A DNA stretch of 10,172 nt. Source: QWPN01 sp044360305 (GTDB lineage: Bacteria; Planctomycetota; Planctomycetia; Pirellulales; UBA1268). Both the position numbers and the translations under genes were made by a program. The stretch is taken from contig JBIKKQ010000126.1 of NCBI GenBank assembly GCA_044360305.1, forward strand, positions 1 to 10,172, in the 5' to 3' direction. This document shows positions 1-6,601 of this stretch, piece after piece; the stretch's first letter is position 1; each line of letters opens with the position of its first letter. The notes beneath the pieces were generated by a model, which was not told the DNA's origin, did no database searches, and saw nothing but the letters and a program-made list of their open reading frames with translations.

Positions 1-230
1 GTTTTGGATGTCGTGGGCGCGCATGCTGCCGGGCTGGAGGCCCGGCGTGGGGTGAAACCGCAGCGACCGCGAGGTCGCGCAGGTTTCACAAGCCGGCACG
101 GGCCAGGATGGCCCGACGTTTTGGATGTCGTGGGCGCGCATGCTGCCGGGCTGGAGGCCCGGCGTGGGGTGAAACCGCAGCGACCGCGAGGTCGCGCAGG
201 TTTCACAAGCCGGCACGGGCCAGGATGGCC
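1..230. repeat. Tandem palindromic repeat, 117-bp period, two identical copies
   Basis: Positions 1-113 and 118-230 are identical over 113 bases, with a 4-base joint (114-117). Each unit holds three inverted repeats. In the first copy these are a 7-bp stem at 28-34/40-46 with a 5-base loop; a long hairpin at 52-89 (8 + 2 + 6 bp, two single-A bulges) closed by a GCGA tetraloop at 69-72; and a short GGCC/GGCC stem at 101-113. The unit length is a multiple of three, so frames stay open through it, but I read it as non-coding: the peptide is low in information and the palindromes dominate. The first copy starts at the window edge, so the array may continue outside. It resembles REP-type intergenic elements in architecture; I do not recognise a named family. 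Confidence 0.93.
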
Positions 231-238
231 GTGCCGGC
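209..238 (-). terminator. Hairpin just past prs, possible transcription terminator
   Basis: GCCGGCAC at 209-216 pairs with GTGCCGGC at 231-238, and the stem continues inward (217-218 with 229-230, 220-221 with 227-228, one bulged G at 219) to a 5-base loop at 222-226, giving about 12 bp. It lies 5 bases after the prs stop codon, the usual place for an intrinsic terminator. No clear U-tract follows on the minus strand, so it may instead protect the 3' end or need Rho. The left arm is the end of the second tandem repeat and the right arm is unique sequence. Confidence 0.5.
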
Positions 239-243
239 GCTAT

Positions 244-1188
244 TCACTGAAACATCATGCTCACCGACTCGTTGCGGTGTATCCGCTTGATCGCCTGGCC
301 GAGCAGGCCGGCGACCGAGAGCACGGTGATGTTGCCGAGCATCTTCCCCGGCGTCAGCGGAATCGAATCGGTGATCACGATCGTCTTGAAGGGGGCCTGC
401 TTGAGCCGCTCGATCGCCGGGCCGACGAGCAGGCCGTGCGTCGCCGCGGCGTAAATCGCCTTGGCACCATGCTTGTGAAGCACGTCGGCGGCCCCGCAGA
501 TCGAACTCGCCGTGCTGATCATGTCGTCGAACATGAACGCCGTCTTGCCCTCGACGGTGGCGCCGATGATGTTGGCGCTCTTGGTGGTCTCGGCCGAGAG
601 CCGGCGCTTGTCGATGATCGCCAGCGGGGCGCCGATCCGGTTGGCATGCCCCACCGCCCGCTTGATGCCCCCCTCATCGGCGCTGACGACGACGATCTCG
701 TCCCGCGACAGCCCGAGCGACTGGAAGTAGCCGTTAAGCACCGGCGCGGCGTAGAGGTGGTCCACGGGGACGTCGAAAAAACCCTGGATCTGGGCGGCGT
801 GCAGGTCCATGGCGAGCACGCGGTCGGCTCCGGCCCGGGTGATCAGGTTGGCCACCAGCTTGGCGGTGATCGGCACGCGGCCTGCGTCCTTGCGGTCCTG
901 GCGGGCGTAGCCGTAGTAGGGGATGACCGCGGTGATGCGGTAGGAACTGGCCCGCTTGAAGCTGTCGATCATCACGAGCAGTTCCATGATGTGCTCGTTG
1001 ACCGGCGGGCAGGTGGGCTGGACGATGAACACGTCGCGGCCGCGGACGTCCTCGTCGATCTTGCAGGAGATCTCGCCGTCGGGAAACCGCCCGATCGCGA
1101 TCTTCCCCATCGGCAGGTTGAGGTAGCGGCAGATGTCCTGCGTCAGCGCCGGATTGGCCGGGCCGCTGAAGATCTTCAGGTCGTTCAT
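244..1188 (-). CDS. prs: Ribose-phosphate pyrophosphokinase (PRPP synthetase)
   Basis: This cytoplasmic enzyme makes PRPP from ribose 5-phosphate and ATP, for purine, pyrimidine, His, Trp and NAD synthesis. The 314-aa product has the usual family length. Visible class I motifs are RQDRK at 96-100 after PYYGYA, PITAKLVANL near 106-115, DLHAAQIQGFFDVPVDHLYA at 128-147 with the conserved His at 130, a SADEGGIKRA loop near 169-178, and the PRPP-binding loop DDMISTA at 221-227. I chose the ATG at 1186-1188 (MNDLKIFSG) because homologues begin there; an upstream ATG would add an 18-residue Pro/Ser-rich tail unlike the family. No good Shine-Dalgarno precedes it. It follows the glmU-like gene on the same strand across a 114-base gap, matching the glmU-prs order of other bacteria. 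Small departures from the consensus (SADEGG where SPD.GG is usual) do not suggest loss of function. Confidence 0.96.
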   Translation of the reverse strand: MNDLKIFSGPANPALTQDICRYLNLPMGKIAIGRFPDGEISCKIDEDVRGRDVFIVQPTCPPVNEHIMELLVMIDSFKRASSYRITAVIPYYGYARQDRKDAGRVPITAKLVANLITRAGADRVLAMDLHAAQIQGFFDVPVDHLYAAPVLNGYFQSLGLSRDEIVVVSADEGGIKRAVGHANRIGAPLAIIDKRRLSAETTKSANIIGATVEGKTAFMFDDMISTASSICGAADVLHKHGAKAIYAAATHGLLVGPAIERLKQAPFKTIVITDSIPLTPGKMLGNITVLSVAGLLGQAIKRIHRNESVSMMFQ

Positions 1189-1240
1189 GGGATCGCTCGA
1201 GGGCGACGGAGGGCTGCGCGGCACGCGGCCCGAAGGCAGC

Positions 1241-1268
1241 ATTTGACCCGATCCGCGGCTCCGTTCAA
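1241..1268 (-). promoter_or_regulatory. Weak candidate promoter ahead of prs
   Basis: On the minus strand TTGAAC (1263-1268) and TCAAAT (1241-1246) are separated by 16 bp, each matching 4 of 6 consensus bases. The pair lies in the 114-base gap between the glmU-like gene and prs, and would allow prs expression independent of its upstream neighbour. The match is modest and could be chance. Confidence 0.22.
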
Positions 1269-1302
1269 GCGGGCGGCAGCCGGGACCGGCGCCGGCACGC
1301 CG

Positions 1303-2127
1303 TCAGCGGGTGGGCCCCCCGGAGCGATCCGCCGTCGGCCGGGCGGCGAGGGCGGCGGCGACGGCGGCGAGCTGCTGCGGCGTGTTCACGGAGAGCGTCT
1401 CAGAGGCATCGAGGCAGGCCACCGCGTCCACGATCCGGCCGGCGGCGAGCAGCATTCCCGGACAGTCGGTGAGGTAGTACTCGCCCGCCGCGTTGGCGTC
1501 GTCGAGCCGGGCCAGGGCCGCGAGCAGGTCGCGGGCTTCGAACACGTAGGTGCTCATGTTCACCTCGCGGATCGTCCGCTCCGCCGGGCCCGCGTCCCGC
1601 TCCTCCACGATCCGCTGGAAGCGGCCGTCCGCACCGCGGACGATGCGGCCGAGACCGGTGGCATCGGCCGTGATCGCCGTCCCCAGCAGGCACGAGGCCC
1701 GGCGGCGGGCGAACTCGGCGAGCAGGCCGATGACGCTCTCCGGCCGGAGCATCGGCGAATCGCCGCACACGATGACGACCGGCCGGGAAACCTCCGCGGG
1801 CGTGTCCCGCAGCCGCTCCTCGATCAATGACGCCGCGGCCCGGACCGCGTCCCCGGTGCCGCGCTGCTCGCGTTGCAGGGCGAACGACAGGCCGGGCAGG
1901 CCGGCAAGCGCCTGCTCCACGACCTCGGCCCGATGGCCGACCACGACGATCGTGTCGTGGATTCCGGCCGCTGCGAGGGCATCGACGACCCAGCGCACCA
2001 GCGGCCTGCCGGCGGCCTCGAAGGCGACCTTCGGTAGGTCGCTGCCCATGCGCGTCCCCTTGCCCGCGGCGAGGATCACCGCGATTGGCGTCCCGGTCGG
2101 CCCGCCCTGGTCCTGCTTGACGCCCAT
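1303..2127 (-). CDS. GlmU-like nucleotidyltransferase lacking the acetyltransferase domain
   Basis: By family, this would join UTP to an amino-sugar phosphate (GlcNAc-1-P) to give UDP-GlcNAc for cell-envelope precursors. Numbering from the first of two ATGs, the signature AVILAAGKGTRM is at 17-28 with PK at 33-34. EQRGTGDAV (88-96) matches the GlmU EQxGTGHAV segment, CGDSPML is at 122-128, GRIVR at 161-165, IVEERDA at 174-180, and AGEYYLTD at 215-222. The protein ends near residue 275, whereas full GlmU has about 450; the left-handed beta-helix acetyltransferase half is absent and nothing downstream encodes it. The usual INTG sugar-binding segment reads VNMS (190-193), so the sugar may differ. 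Two ATGs lie in tandem (2130-2128 and 2127-2125); the second sits about 6 bases after a GGAGG and is preferred. prs follows on the same strand. A different sugar-1-phosphate nucleotidyltransferase role is possible. Confidence 0.88.
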   Translation of the reverse strand: MGVKQDQGGPTGTPIAVILAAGKGTRMGSDLPKVAFEAAGRPLVRWVVDALAAAGIHDTIVVVGHRAEVVEQALAGLPGLSFALQREQRGTGDAVRAAASLIEERLRDTPAEVSRPVVIVCGDSPMLRPESVIGLLAEFARRRASCLLGTAITADATGLGRIVRGADGRFQRIVEERDAGPAERTIREVNMSTYVFEARDLLAALARLDDANAAGEYYLTDCPGMLLAAGRIVDAVACLDASETLSVNTPQQLAAVAAALAARPTADRSGGPTR

Positions 2128-2147
2128 CATCCCCCTCCCACTACGAT
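2117..2147 (+). promoter_or_regulatory. Weak candidate promoter for the DUF4432 gene
   Basis: TTGACG (2117-2122) and TACGAT (2142-2147) on the plus strand are separated by 19 bp, a long spacer. The -35 box overlaps the start of the divergent glmU-like gene. It would leave a leader of about 125 bases before the ATG at 2281. The placement in the divergent gap is sensible, but the score is modest. Confidence 0.25.
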
Positions 2148-2280
2148 GTCTGCACGATCGTCCCGAGCTGGCGCCGCCAGGAGTGGCGGACGGCCTGCGG
2201 CATCGTAGCGGGCGGCCCGTGCACCGTCACGCCGCCGTCACGCCACCCCCACTTTGCGGGCCGCAACCGGAGCCAGAGCC

Positions 2281-3423
2281 ATGTCGTGCCAGACGCTGCA
2301 GTTGATCACGTCCCATCGCACCGCCTCGTTCTCGGTCGCCGACCGGGTGGACGTGTCGGTCGGCCCGCTGGCGGTTCGCACCCGCCGGCTCGCCGGCGGT
2401 CGCCGCGACGGCGTGCTGGTGGTCGAGTTGAAGGCGGGATCGACGACCGTATCGATCCTGCCCGACCGCGGGTTGGGGATCTGGAAGATGACGGCGGGCG
2501 ACGTCGAACTGGGCTGGCAGTCGCCCGTGCAGGGCCCGGTCCACCCCCGGTTCGTGCCCCTCGGCGAGCCGTCGGGCATCGGCTGGCTCGACGGCTTCGA
2601 CGAACTGGTCGCCCGCTGCGGACTGGTCAGCAACGGGGCTCCCGATTTCGACGACGCGGGCCGGCTCCGGCACGGTCTGCACGGCCGGATTGCCAACCTC
2701 CCGGCGCACCATCTGGATGTCACGCTCGACGAGTCGCGGGGCACGATCACGCTCTCCGGCGCCGTCGATGAGACCCGGTTCCTCGTGCACGCGCTGCGGA
2801 TGACCACCTCGCTGACGCTGCATGCCGACCGGCAGCGGGTGGCCTGGACCGACACCGTGCGTAACCTGTCCGACCGGCCCGCCACCATGCAGATGCTCTA
2901 CCACGTGAACTTCGGGCCGCCGCTGCTCGGGCCGGGGGCCGAGGTCGTGGCACCGGTCGCGGAACTCGCGCCACGGGACGCGGCCGCTGTCGCCGACCTG
3001 CCCACCTGGAACCGGTTCGACCCGCCGCGGGCCGGCCGCGGCGAGGATGTCCACTTCGCCCGGCTAAGGCCCGATGCCGAGGGCATGGCGGCGGCGCTGC
3101 TGGTCGCGCCGGAGGGGCGGCACGGGGCGAGCCTGTCGTGGCGGGCCGATACGCTCCCCTGCTTCACGCTGTGGAAGAATCAGGGGGGCCTGGCCGACGG
3201 CTACGTCACCGGGCTCGAGCCGGGGACCAACTATCCCAACCCGCGATCGGTCGAGGAGGCCCATGGCCGCGTCGTGCCGCTGGCCGCCAACCAGAGCGTC
3301 CGCTTCGACCTGGCGATCGAGCATCTGGCCGGGCCGGGGCTGGCGGCCGCCCGCCAGCGGCTGACGCCGACGGATCCGGTGCGGATCTTTCCACAGCCCA
3401 GGCCCGAGTGGGGCCGGGGCTGA
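2281..3423 (+). CDS. DUF4432 family protein, aldose-1-epimerase-like fold
   Basis: The 380-aa product looks like the DUF4432 branch of the galactose-mutarotase-like beta-sandwich superfamily, which binds or epimerises sugars. Supporting segments are ILPDRGLGIWKM (59-70), GWLDGFDELVARCGL (101-115), HGLHGR (131-136), LYHVNFGPPLLG (206-217) and, most typical, GLEPGTNYPNPR (311-322). No signal peptide or membrane helix is visible, so it is probably cytoplasmic. The substrate is unknown. The ATG at 2281 was chosen over one at 2254, which adds nine Ala/Arg residues not expected in the family; GGAG lies upstream but rather far. It is transcribed away from the glmU-like gene and converges with the small membrane-protein gene 22 bases beyond its stop. 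No sugar kinase or transporter lies alongside to suggest the ligand. Confidence 0.85.
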   Translation: MSCQTLQLITSHRTASFSVADRVDVSVGPLAVRTRRLAGGRRDGVLVVELKAGSTTVSILPDRGLGIWKMTAGDVELGWQSPVQGPVHPRFVPLGEPSGIGWLDGFDELVARCGLVSNGAPDFDDAGRLRHGLHGRIANLPAHHLDVTLDESRGTITLSGAVDETRFLVHALRMTTSLTLHADRQRVAWTDTVRNLSDRPATMQMLYHVNFGPPLLGPGAEVVAPVAELAPRDAAAVADLPTWNRFDPPRAGRGEDVHFARLRPDAEGMAAALLVAPEGRHGASLSWRADTLPCFTLWKNQGGLADGYVTGLEPGTNYPNPRSVEEAHGRVVPLAANQSVRFDLAIEHLAGPGLAAARQRLTPTDPVRIFPQPRPEWGRG

Positions 3424-3445
3424 CGGCGGAGACGGCAGCGTGGGC

Positions 3446-3670
3446 TCAGATCGGCGTCTTGAAGCCCATCGCCCGCACAACGCACCAGCCGTTGACCCCC
3501 TCGAAGATCATGAACGCCCCGCCGAGCAGGGCGGCGATCCCGGCGGCCAGCGACCAGGAGGGGAGCCAGCCGAGGCGGTGGGCGACGAGGAGCAGGACGC
3601 CGGCGCCGGCGGTGACGATGCCGAGCGTCGTGCGGAGCAGGCGTCCGCTCTGGTCGATGTTGCACTGCAT
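3446..3670 (-). CDS. Small two-helix inner-membrane protein, DUF2892/YgaP-tail-like
   Basis: The 74-aa protein has two hydrophobic stretches, about 15-30 and 38-56, joined by a short segment with HRLGWLPSW, and ends in GWCVVRAMGFKTPI. This short hairpin-in-membrane layout with a Gly-Trp-Cys followed by a small polar tail is typical of DUF2892 proteins, related to the membrane part of E. coli YgaP, which lacks a settled function when it stands alone. The ATG at 3668-3670 is preceded by AAGG about 10 bases upstream. It begins only 30 bases after the 3' end of the tmRNA gene on the same strand, with no hairpin in between, so it may be transcribed from the ssrA promoter. It converges with the DUF4432 gene. 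The family call rests on pattern memory and could be loosened to 'small membrane protein'. Confidence 0.8.
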   Translation of the reverse strand: MQCNIDQSGRLLRTTLGIVTAGAGVLLLVAHRLGWLPSWSLAAGIAALLGGAFMIFEGVNGWCVVRAMGFKTPI

Positions 3671-3700
3671 GTGAACTTACCTTGGTCCTGACAATTCAAG

Positions 3701-4055
3701 TGGAGGCGGCGGGAGTCGAACCCGCGTCCCGTGATGTTTCGGAACAGACGTCTACGCGCGTATCCGGTCAATTTGAATCTCGTGGGCGCGTCCCCGGCCG
3801 ACAGGGTTCGTCGCCCACCAGCCCGGAACGTTTTTGACCCCGGCCGTACCAGGCGGTGAACCGGGGCGAGTCGGATTTGGCGACCGATTGGGAGGCCCTT
3901 CCGACTGGGGCCATCGCTCGGGGTTGCTTAACTAAGCAGCCAGAGAAAACTGAGCTTCGGCAATTGAAGCTTGGTCGACTTTTAACGTGGCCAGCCGACC
4001 AACCACGGCACGCAATCTGAACCTCTTGCCATCCGGTCGAAACCGGTACGCCCCC
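3701..4055 (-). ncRNA. ssrA: Transfer-messenger RNA (tmRNA, SsrA), one-piece
   Basis: tmRNA enters stalled ribosomes with SmpB and adds a degradation tag. On the minus strand the 5' end is GGGGGCG (4055-4049) followed by the D-loop-like segment with GGTTTCGACCGG. The 3' end has a T-arm, GCGGG TTCGACT CCCGC (3725-3709), then CGCCTCC (3708-3702) and the discriminator A at 3701. The two end strands pair in a 7-bp acceptor stem whose third pair is G-U, the alanyl-tRNA synthetase identity element. The gene spans 355 bases, normal for a one-piece tmRNA. Genomic sequence after the discriminator is CTTGAA, so CCA must be added after processing. The tag reading frame is in the middle (3932-3976). The small membrane-protein gene follows 30 bases downstream. 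Pseudoknots were not folded in detail. Confidence 0.95.
3932..3976 (-). other. tmRNA tag reading frame, proposed peptide DQASIAEAQFSLAA
   Basis: Within the tmRNA the frame ends in GCT GCT TAG (3940-3932), giving the C-terminal LAA that ClpXP-type proteases recognise. Upstream the sequence AAGTC (3981-3977) matches the position of the conserved segment immediately before the resume codon in E. coli (TAGTC then GCA). By that alignment the resume codon is GAC (3976-3974), so the tag is 14 residues starting with Asp. Most tmRNAs resume on GCN or GGN, so the start is uncertain; resuming on GCT at 3970-3968 would give a 12-residue ASIAEAQFSLAA. The C-terminal half is secure. Confidence 0.75.
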
Positions 4056-4136
4056 GTGTTGTGTGGATCGATCCTCGCGGCAGTGGATGCCCGGCCCGCC
4101 CCGCTGGCTGGCCGCAGCGGACATCCCGCCCGGACC

Positions 4137-4142
4137 ATCATA
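4137..4142 (-). promoter_or_regulatory. Candidate -10 box for ssrA
   Basis: TATGAT on the minus strand matches 5 of 6 bases of the sigma-70 -10 consensus, about 82 bases upstream of the mature tmRNA 5' end. It would give a precursor leader of roughly 75 bases for RNase P to remove. No convincing -35 box lies 16-18 bp further upstream, so the assignment is tentative. Confidence 0.3.
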
Positions 4143-4291
4143 CGAAACCTCAAGGGCTGTATCGGTCGTGACGGAGCGGACCCTGAATTTCCCCGGCAAA
4201 AGCCCGGCTGCAGCACCCCGCGGACACCTGCGGAGTGGATATTTGGGATGCGGCCGGGAGCCGGTCGCGCTCTGTTTTCCCCTCCCTTCGT

Positions 4292-4321
4292 TTGACGTCT
4301 CCGCCATGGCAGCCCTACTCT
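4292..4321 (+). promoter_or_regulatory. Weak candidate promoter for the DUF1573 gene
   Basis: TTGACG (4292-4297) matches 5 of 6 bases of the -35 consensus, and TACTCT (4316-4321) follows after 18 bp with a weak -10 match. Transcription from here would leave a leader of about 55 bases before the ATG at 4384. Confidence 0.3.
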
Positions 4322-4383
4322 TTTGTTGTGTGTTCGCGGTGCTCCGTTCAAACCTTCAGCGTCGCGTCCCGGGGGGTGAATCG

Positions 4384-5451
4384 ATGGTCCCAACAGGTCG
4401 ATCGCTGCGGATGGGCTTGCCGATCGGGGCGGTCGTGATGGCGATCGCCTGGGCCGGCGCCGCCGGCGCCCAGGAGTGGGCGACGAAGATGTTTTCGGTC
4501 ACGAGCCACAACTTCGGCACCGTGGCCAAGGGGTCGAAGACCGAATACCGGTTCGTGTTTCGCAACCTCTACAAGGAGGATCTCCACGTCTCCGGCGTCC
4601 GCACGAGCTGCGGCTGTACCTCGCCGACGGTCAGCAAACGTGACCTCAAGACCCACGAGTCGGCCGAGGTCGTCGCCACGTTCAACACCCGGACATTCAC
4701 CGGCCAGCACGGGGCCACGCTGACCGTGACGTTCGACAAGCCGTTTCATGCCGAGGTGCAGTTGCGGGTCGCGGGCAACATTCGCGGTGACGTGTCGTTC
4801 GATCCCCCGTTCATCGACCTCGGCAACGTCGATCTGGGCAAGGGGGCCGAGCGGCAGGTGCGGGTGACGCGGGTCGGCGGCAGCCAGTGGGAGATCAAGG
4901 ACGTCCGCAGCGCCAATCCGGACTTCGAGGTGTCGCTGTCCAAGCCGACGACCGGCGCAGGCCAGACGACGTACGACCTGACGATGCGACTCAAGCCGGA
5001 AGCCACCGCGGGCTACATCAAGGGGCAACTGGTGCTCGTGACGAACGATCCGCGGGCCACGCAGATCCCGATGGACGTCGAGGGACGGGTCGTGGCCGAG
5101 GTGACCGTCAGCCCGCAGTTGCTGGCCCTCGGTGCGGTGGCCCCCGGGGCGGCCGTCACCAAGAACGTCGTCGTCCGGGCCAACCGCCCGTTCTGCGTCA
5201 CCGGCATCAACTGCGCCGACGGCTGCCTGACCTGCGAGCCGCGGACCACTCCCGCCACCGTGCACATCCTCCCCGTGACCTTCACGGCCGGGAACGCGGC
5301 CGGCAAGGTGGAGCGGCAGTTGAAGATCGCGACCGACCTCGGCGACGGGGCGGTGCCGGCCGTGACGGTGCAGGCGGTCGTCGAGGCGGCTGCCGGCGAG
5401 GCTGACGCCGCGGGCAAGCCGGCCGCCGCCGACTCGGCGAGCGTGAAGTAG
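4384..5451 (+). CDS. Exported DUF1573 protein with three Ig/ASH-like modules
   Basis: The 355-aa product begins with a signal peptide: Arg at 6 and 9, a hydrophobic core at about 11-28, and an AGA-Q junction near 29/30, so it should act outside the cytoplasmic membrane. The first module (about 38-120) is typical DUF1573: FGTVAKGSKTEYRFVFRN, then TSCGCTSP at 74-81 and a TFTGQHGATLTVTF strand pair. Two further beta-rich modules follow at about 130-235 (FIDLGNVDLGKG, LVTNDPRATQIPM) and 236-335 (LLALGAVAPGAAVTKNVVV). The last holds four Cys at 271, 277, 281 and 284. The tail is an Ala-rich, probably disordered stretch. The family is abundant in planctomycetes but has no settled function. The start at 4384 was chosen because GGTGA lies 4 bases upstream and the signal peptide then has normal length; an ATG at 4411 is possible. 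It converges with prpC, 7 bases away. Confidence 0.88.
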   Translation: MVPTGRSLRMGLPIGAVVMAIAWAGAAGAQEWATKMFSVTSHNFGTVAKGSKTEYRFVFRNLYKEDLHVSGVRTSCGCTSPTVSKRDLKTHESAEVVATFNTRTFTGQHGATLTVTFDKPFHAEVQLRVAGNIRGDVSFDPPFIDLGNVDLGKGAERQVRVTRVGGSQWEIKDVRSANPDFEVSLSKPTTGAGQTTYDLTMRLKPEATAGYIKGQLVLVTNDPRATQIPMDVEGRVVAEVTVSPQLLALGAVAPGAAVTKNVVVRANRPFCVTGINCADGCLTCEPRTTPATVHILPVTFTAGNAAGKVERQLKIATDLGDGAVPAVTVQAVVEAAAGEADAAGKPAAADSASVK

Positions 5452-5458
5452 CCGGACG

Positions 5459-6601
5459 TCACCGCGCGGCGAGGGGCACGTGGTCCCGCGGCGGCGGGCC
5501 GCAGTAGACCGACAGCGGCCGGATCAGCCGGTTGTCGCCGATCTGCTCCACCACGTGGGCCGTCCAGCCGCTCATCCGCGCCACCACGAAGATCGGGGTG
5601 AAGACCTTCACTGGCAGGCCGAGGGCGTGATACACCCGGGCCGCCGGCCAGTCGAGGTTCGGCTTCAGCCCCTTGCGGTCGAGCATCAGCCGCTCGACGG
5701 TCGCGGCCAACTCCTCCAGAGGCTCGCCATCGGTGCCGCGGACCATCGCGCGGCACATGCCGCCGAGGAGTTTTGCGCGGACGTCGCCGTCCTTGTAGAC
5801 GCGATGCCCAAACCCCATCACGACCCGCTTGGCTGCGAACTCCTCCTCCAGCCAGGCGCTGGCCCGTTCCGGGCTGCCGATCGCGCCGAGCACCTCCAGC
5901 ACCTTTTCATTGGCACCGCCATGGAGCGGCCCCTTGAGGGCGCCGATCGCCGCGGTGATCGCCGAGTGCATGTCGGCCCCGGTCGAGGCGACCGTCCGGG
6001 CGGCGAACGTCGAGGCGTTGAATTCGTGCTCGGCATAGAAGACGAGCGTCGCCCCGAAGGCGGCGACCTGGGCCGGCGTCGGCCGCCGGCCGGTGAGCCG
6101 CTCGAGCAGCGCCGCGGCGATCGGGCCGCCCGGCCAGGCCGCCACCGGCCGGCCCGCGGCGAGGTCCATCCACGCCGCGAGCAAGGCCGGCGTCTGGCCG
6201 AGAAGCCGCTCCGCCTGACGGAGGAGCAACGGCCGCGGCGGCGGCGTGTCGTCGCGCTCGACGAGGCCGAGCATGCTGATCCCGGTCCGCAGGGCATCCA
6301 TCGGCGAGGCCTGCGGGCTCGTGGCCGCCAGCCGGCTGAGGGCGTCGATGACCGCCGGGTCGATCGTGGCCGCGGCCTCCTCCACGCGGGCGCGGAAGGC
6401 CGCGTGCTCGGCACGCGACGGCAGTTCGCCATGGAGCAGCAGATAGGCGACGTCCTCGAAGTCGGCGGCCGCCGCCAACGGCTCGATGTCGTAGCCGCGG
6501 TAGCGAAGCGTGCCCTCCAGCGAGCTGATCGCGGTCCGGCCGGCGACGACGCCGGCGAGGCCGCGGGCCGGTTCGGGGGCGGGGGACGGTGTGCTGGTCA
6601 T
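5459..6601 (-). CDS. prpC: 2-methylcitrate synthase / citrate synthase family
   Basis: The enzyme condenses an acyl-CoA with oxaloacetate; beside prpB the likely acyl donor is propionyl-CoA, giving 2-methylcitrate. The 380-aa product has the length of the short type II group (PrpC/MmgD/CitZ). It starts with GLAGVVAGRTAIS (14-26) and LRYRGYDIEPLA (32-43). Active-site segments are complete: EHEFNASTFAART at 191-203, PLHGGANEKV at 225-234 (His227), GFGHRVYK at 263-270 (His266), and the catalytic Asp317 in KPNLDW (313-318), followed by ARMSGWTAHVVEQ. The ATG overlaps the prpB stop in an ATGA, so translation is probably coupled. Sequence alone does not separate 2-methylcitrate from citrate synthase; the specific call rests on the operon. 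The gene ends 7 bases from the converging DUF1573 stop with no clear terminator between. Confidence 0.88.
   Translation of the reverse strand: MTSTPSPAPEPARGLAGVVAGRTAISSLEGTLRYRGYDIEPLAAAADFEDVAYLLLHGELPSRAEHAAFRARVEEAAATIDPAVIDALSRLAATSPQASPMDALRTGISMLGLVERDDTPPPRPLLLRQAERLLGQTPALLAAWMDLAAGRPVAAWPGGPIAAALLERLTGRRPTPAQVAAFGATLVFYAEHEFNASTFAARTVASTGADMHSAITAAIGALKGPLHGGANEKVLEVLGAIGSPERASAWLEEEFAAKRVVMGFGHRVYKDGDVRAKLLGGMCRAMVRGTDGEPLEELAATVERLMLDRKGLKPNLDWPAARVYHALGLPVKVFTPIFVVARMSGWTAHVVEQIGDNRLIRPLSVYCGPPPRDHVPLAAR

Larger units (their letters stand above)
4056..4383. other. 328-base divergent non-coding region between ssrA and the DUF1573 gene
   Basis: This gap separates the 5' end of the tmRNA from the start of the DUF1573 gene on the other strand. 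Frames stay open through it on both strands, but their peptides are low-complexity and have no recognisable domain. It should hold the ssrA promoter (minus) and the DUF1573 promoter (plus); the best box matches are listed separately. It also holds a pyrimidine run, TTTTCCCCTCCCTTCG, near 4275-4290. I see no tRNA, riboswitch or strong terminator. Confidence 0.6.

Noticed and set aside
1..230. CRISPR array
   Set aside because: Only two units, of 113 identical bases with 4 bases between; there are no short repeats with unique spacers and no cas genes.
4..1830. A 608-codon plus-strand open frame running through the tandem repeat, prs and the glmU-like gene
   Set aside because: It is antisense to two well-supported enzymes, its start lies in the repeat, and its composition (Arg, Gly, Asp, His) is what complementing GC-rich codons gives. 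The repeat period being a multiple of three keeps it open.
3768..4307. Minus-strand protein of 179 aa covering the tmRNA region
   Set aside because: It overlaps tmRNA structural elements (acceptor strand, D-loop, tag frame); no domain is visible.
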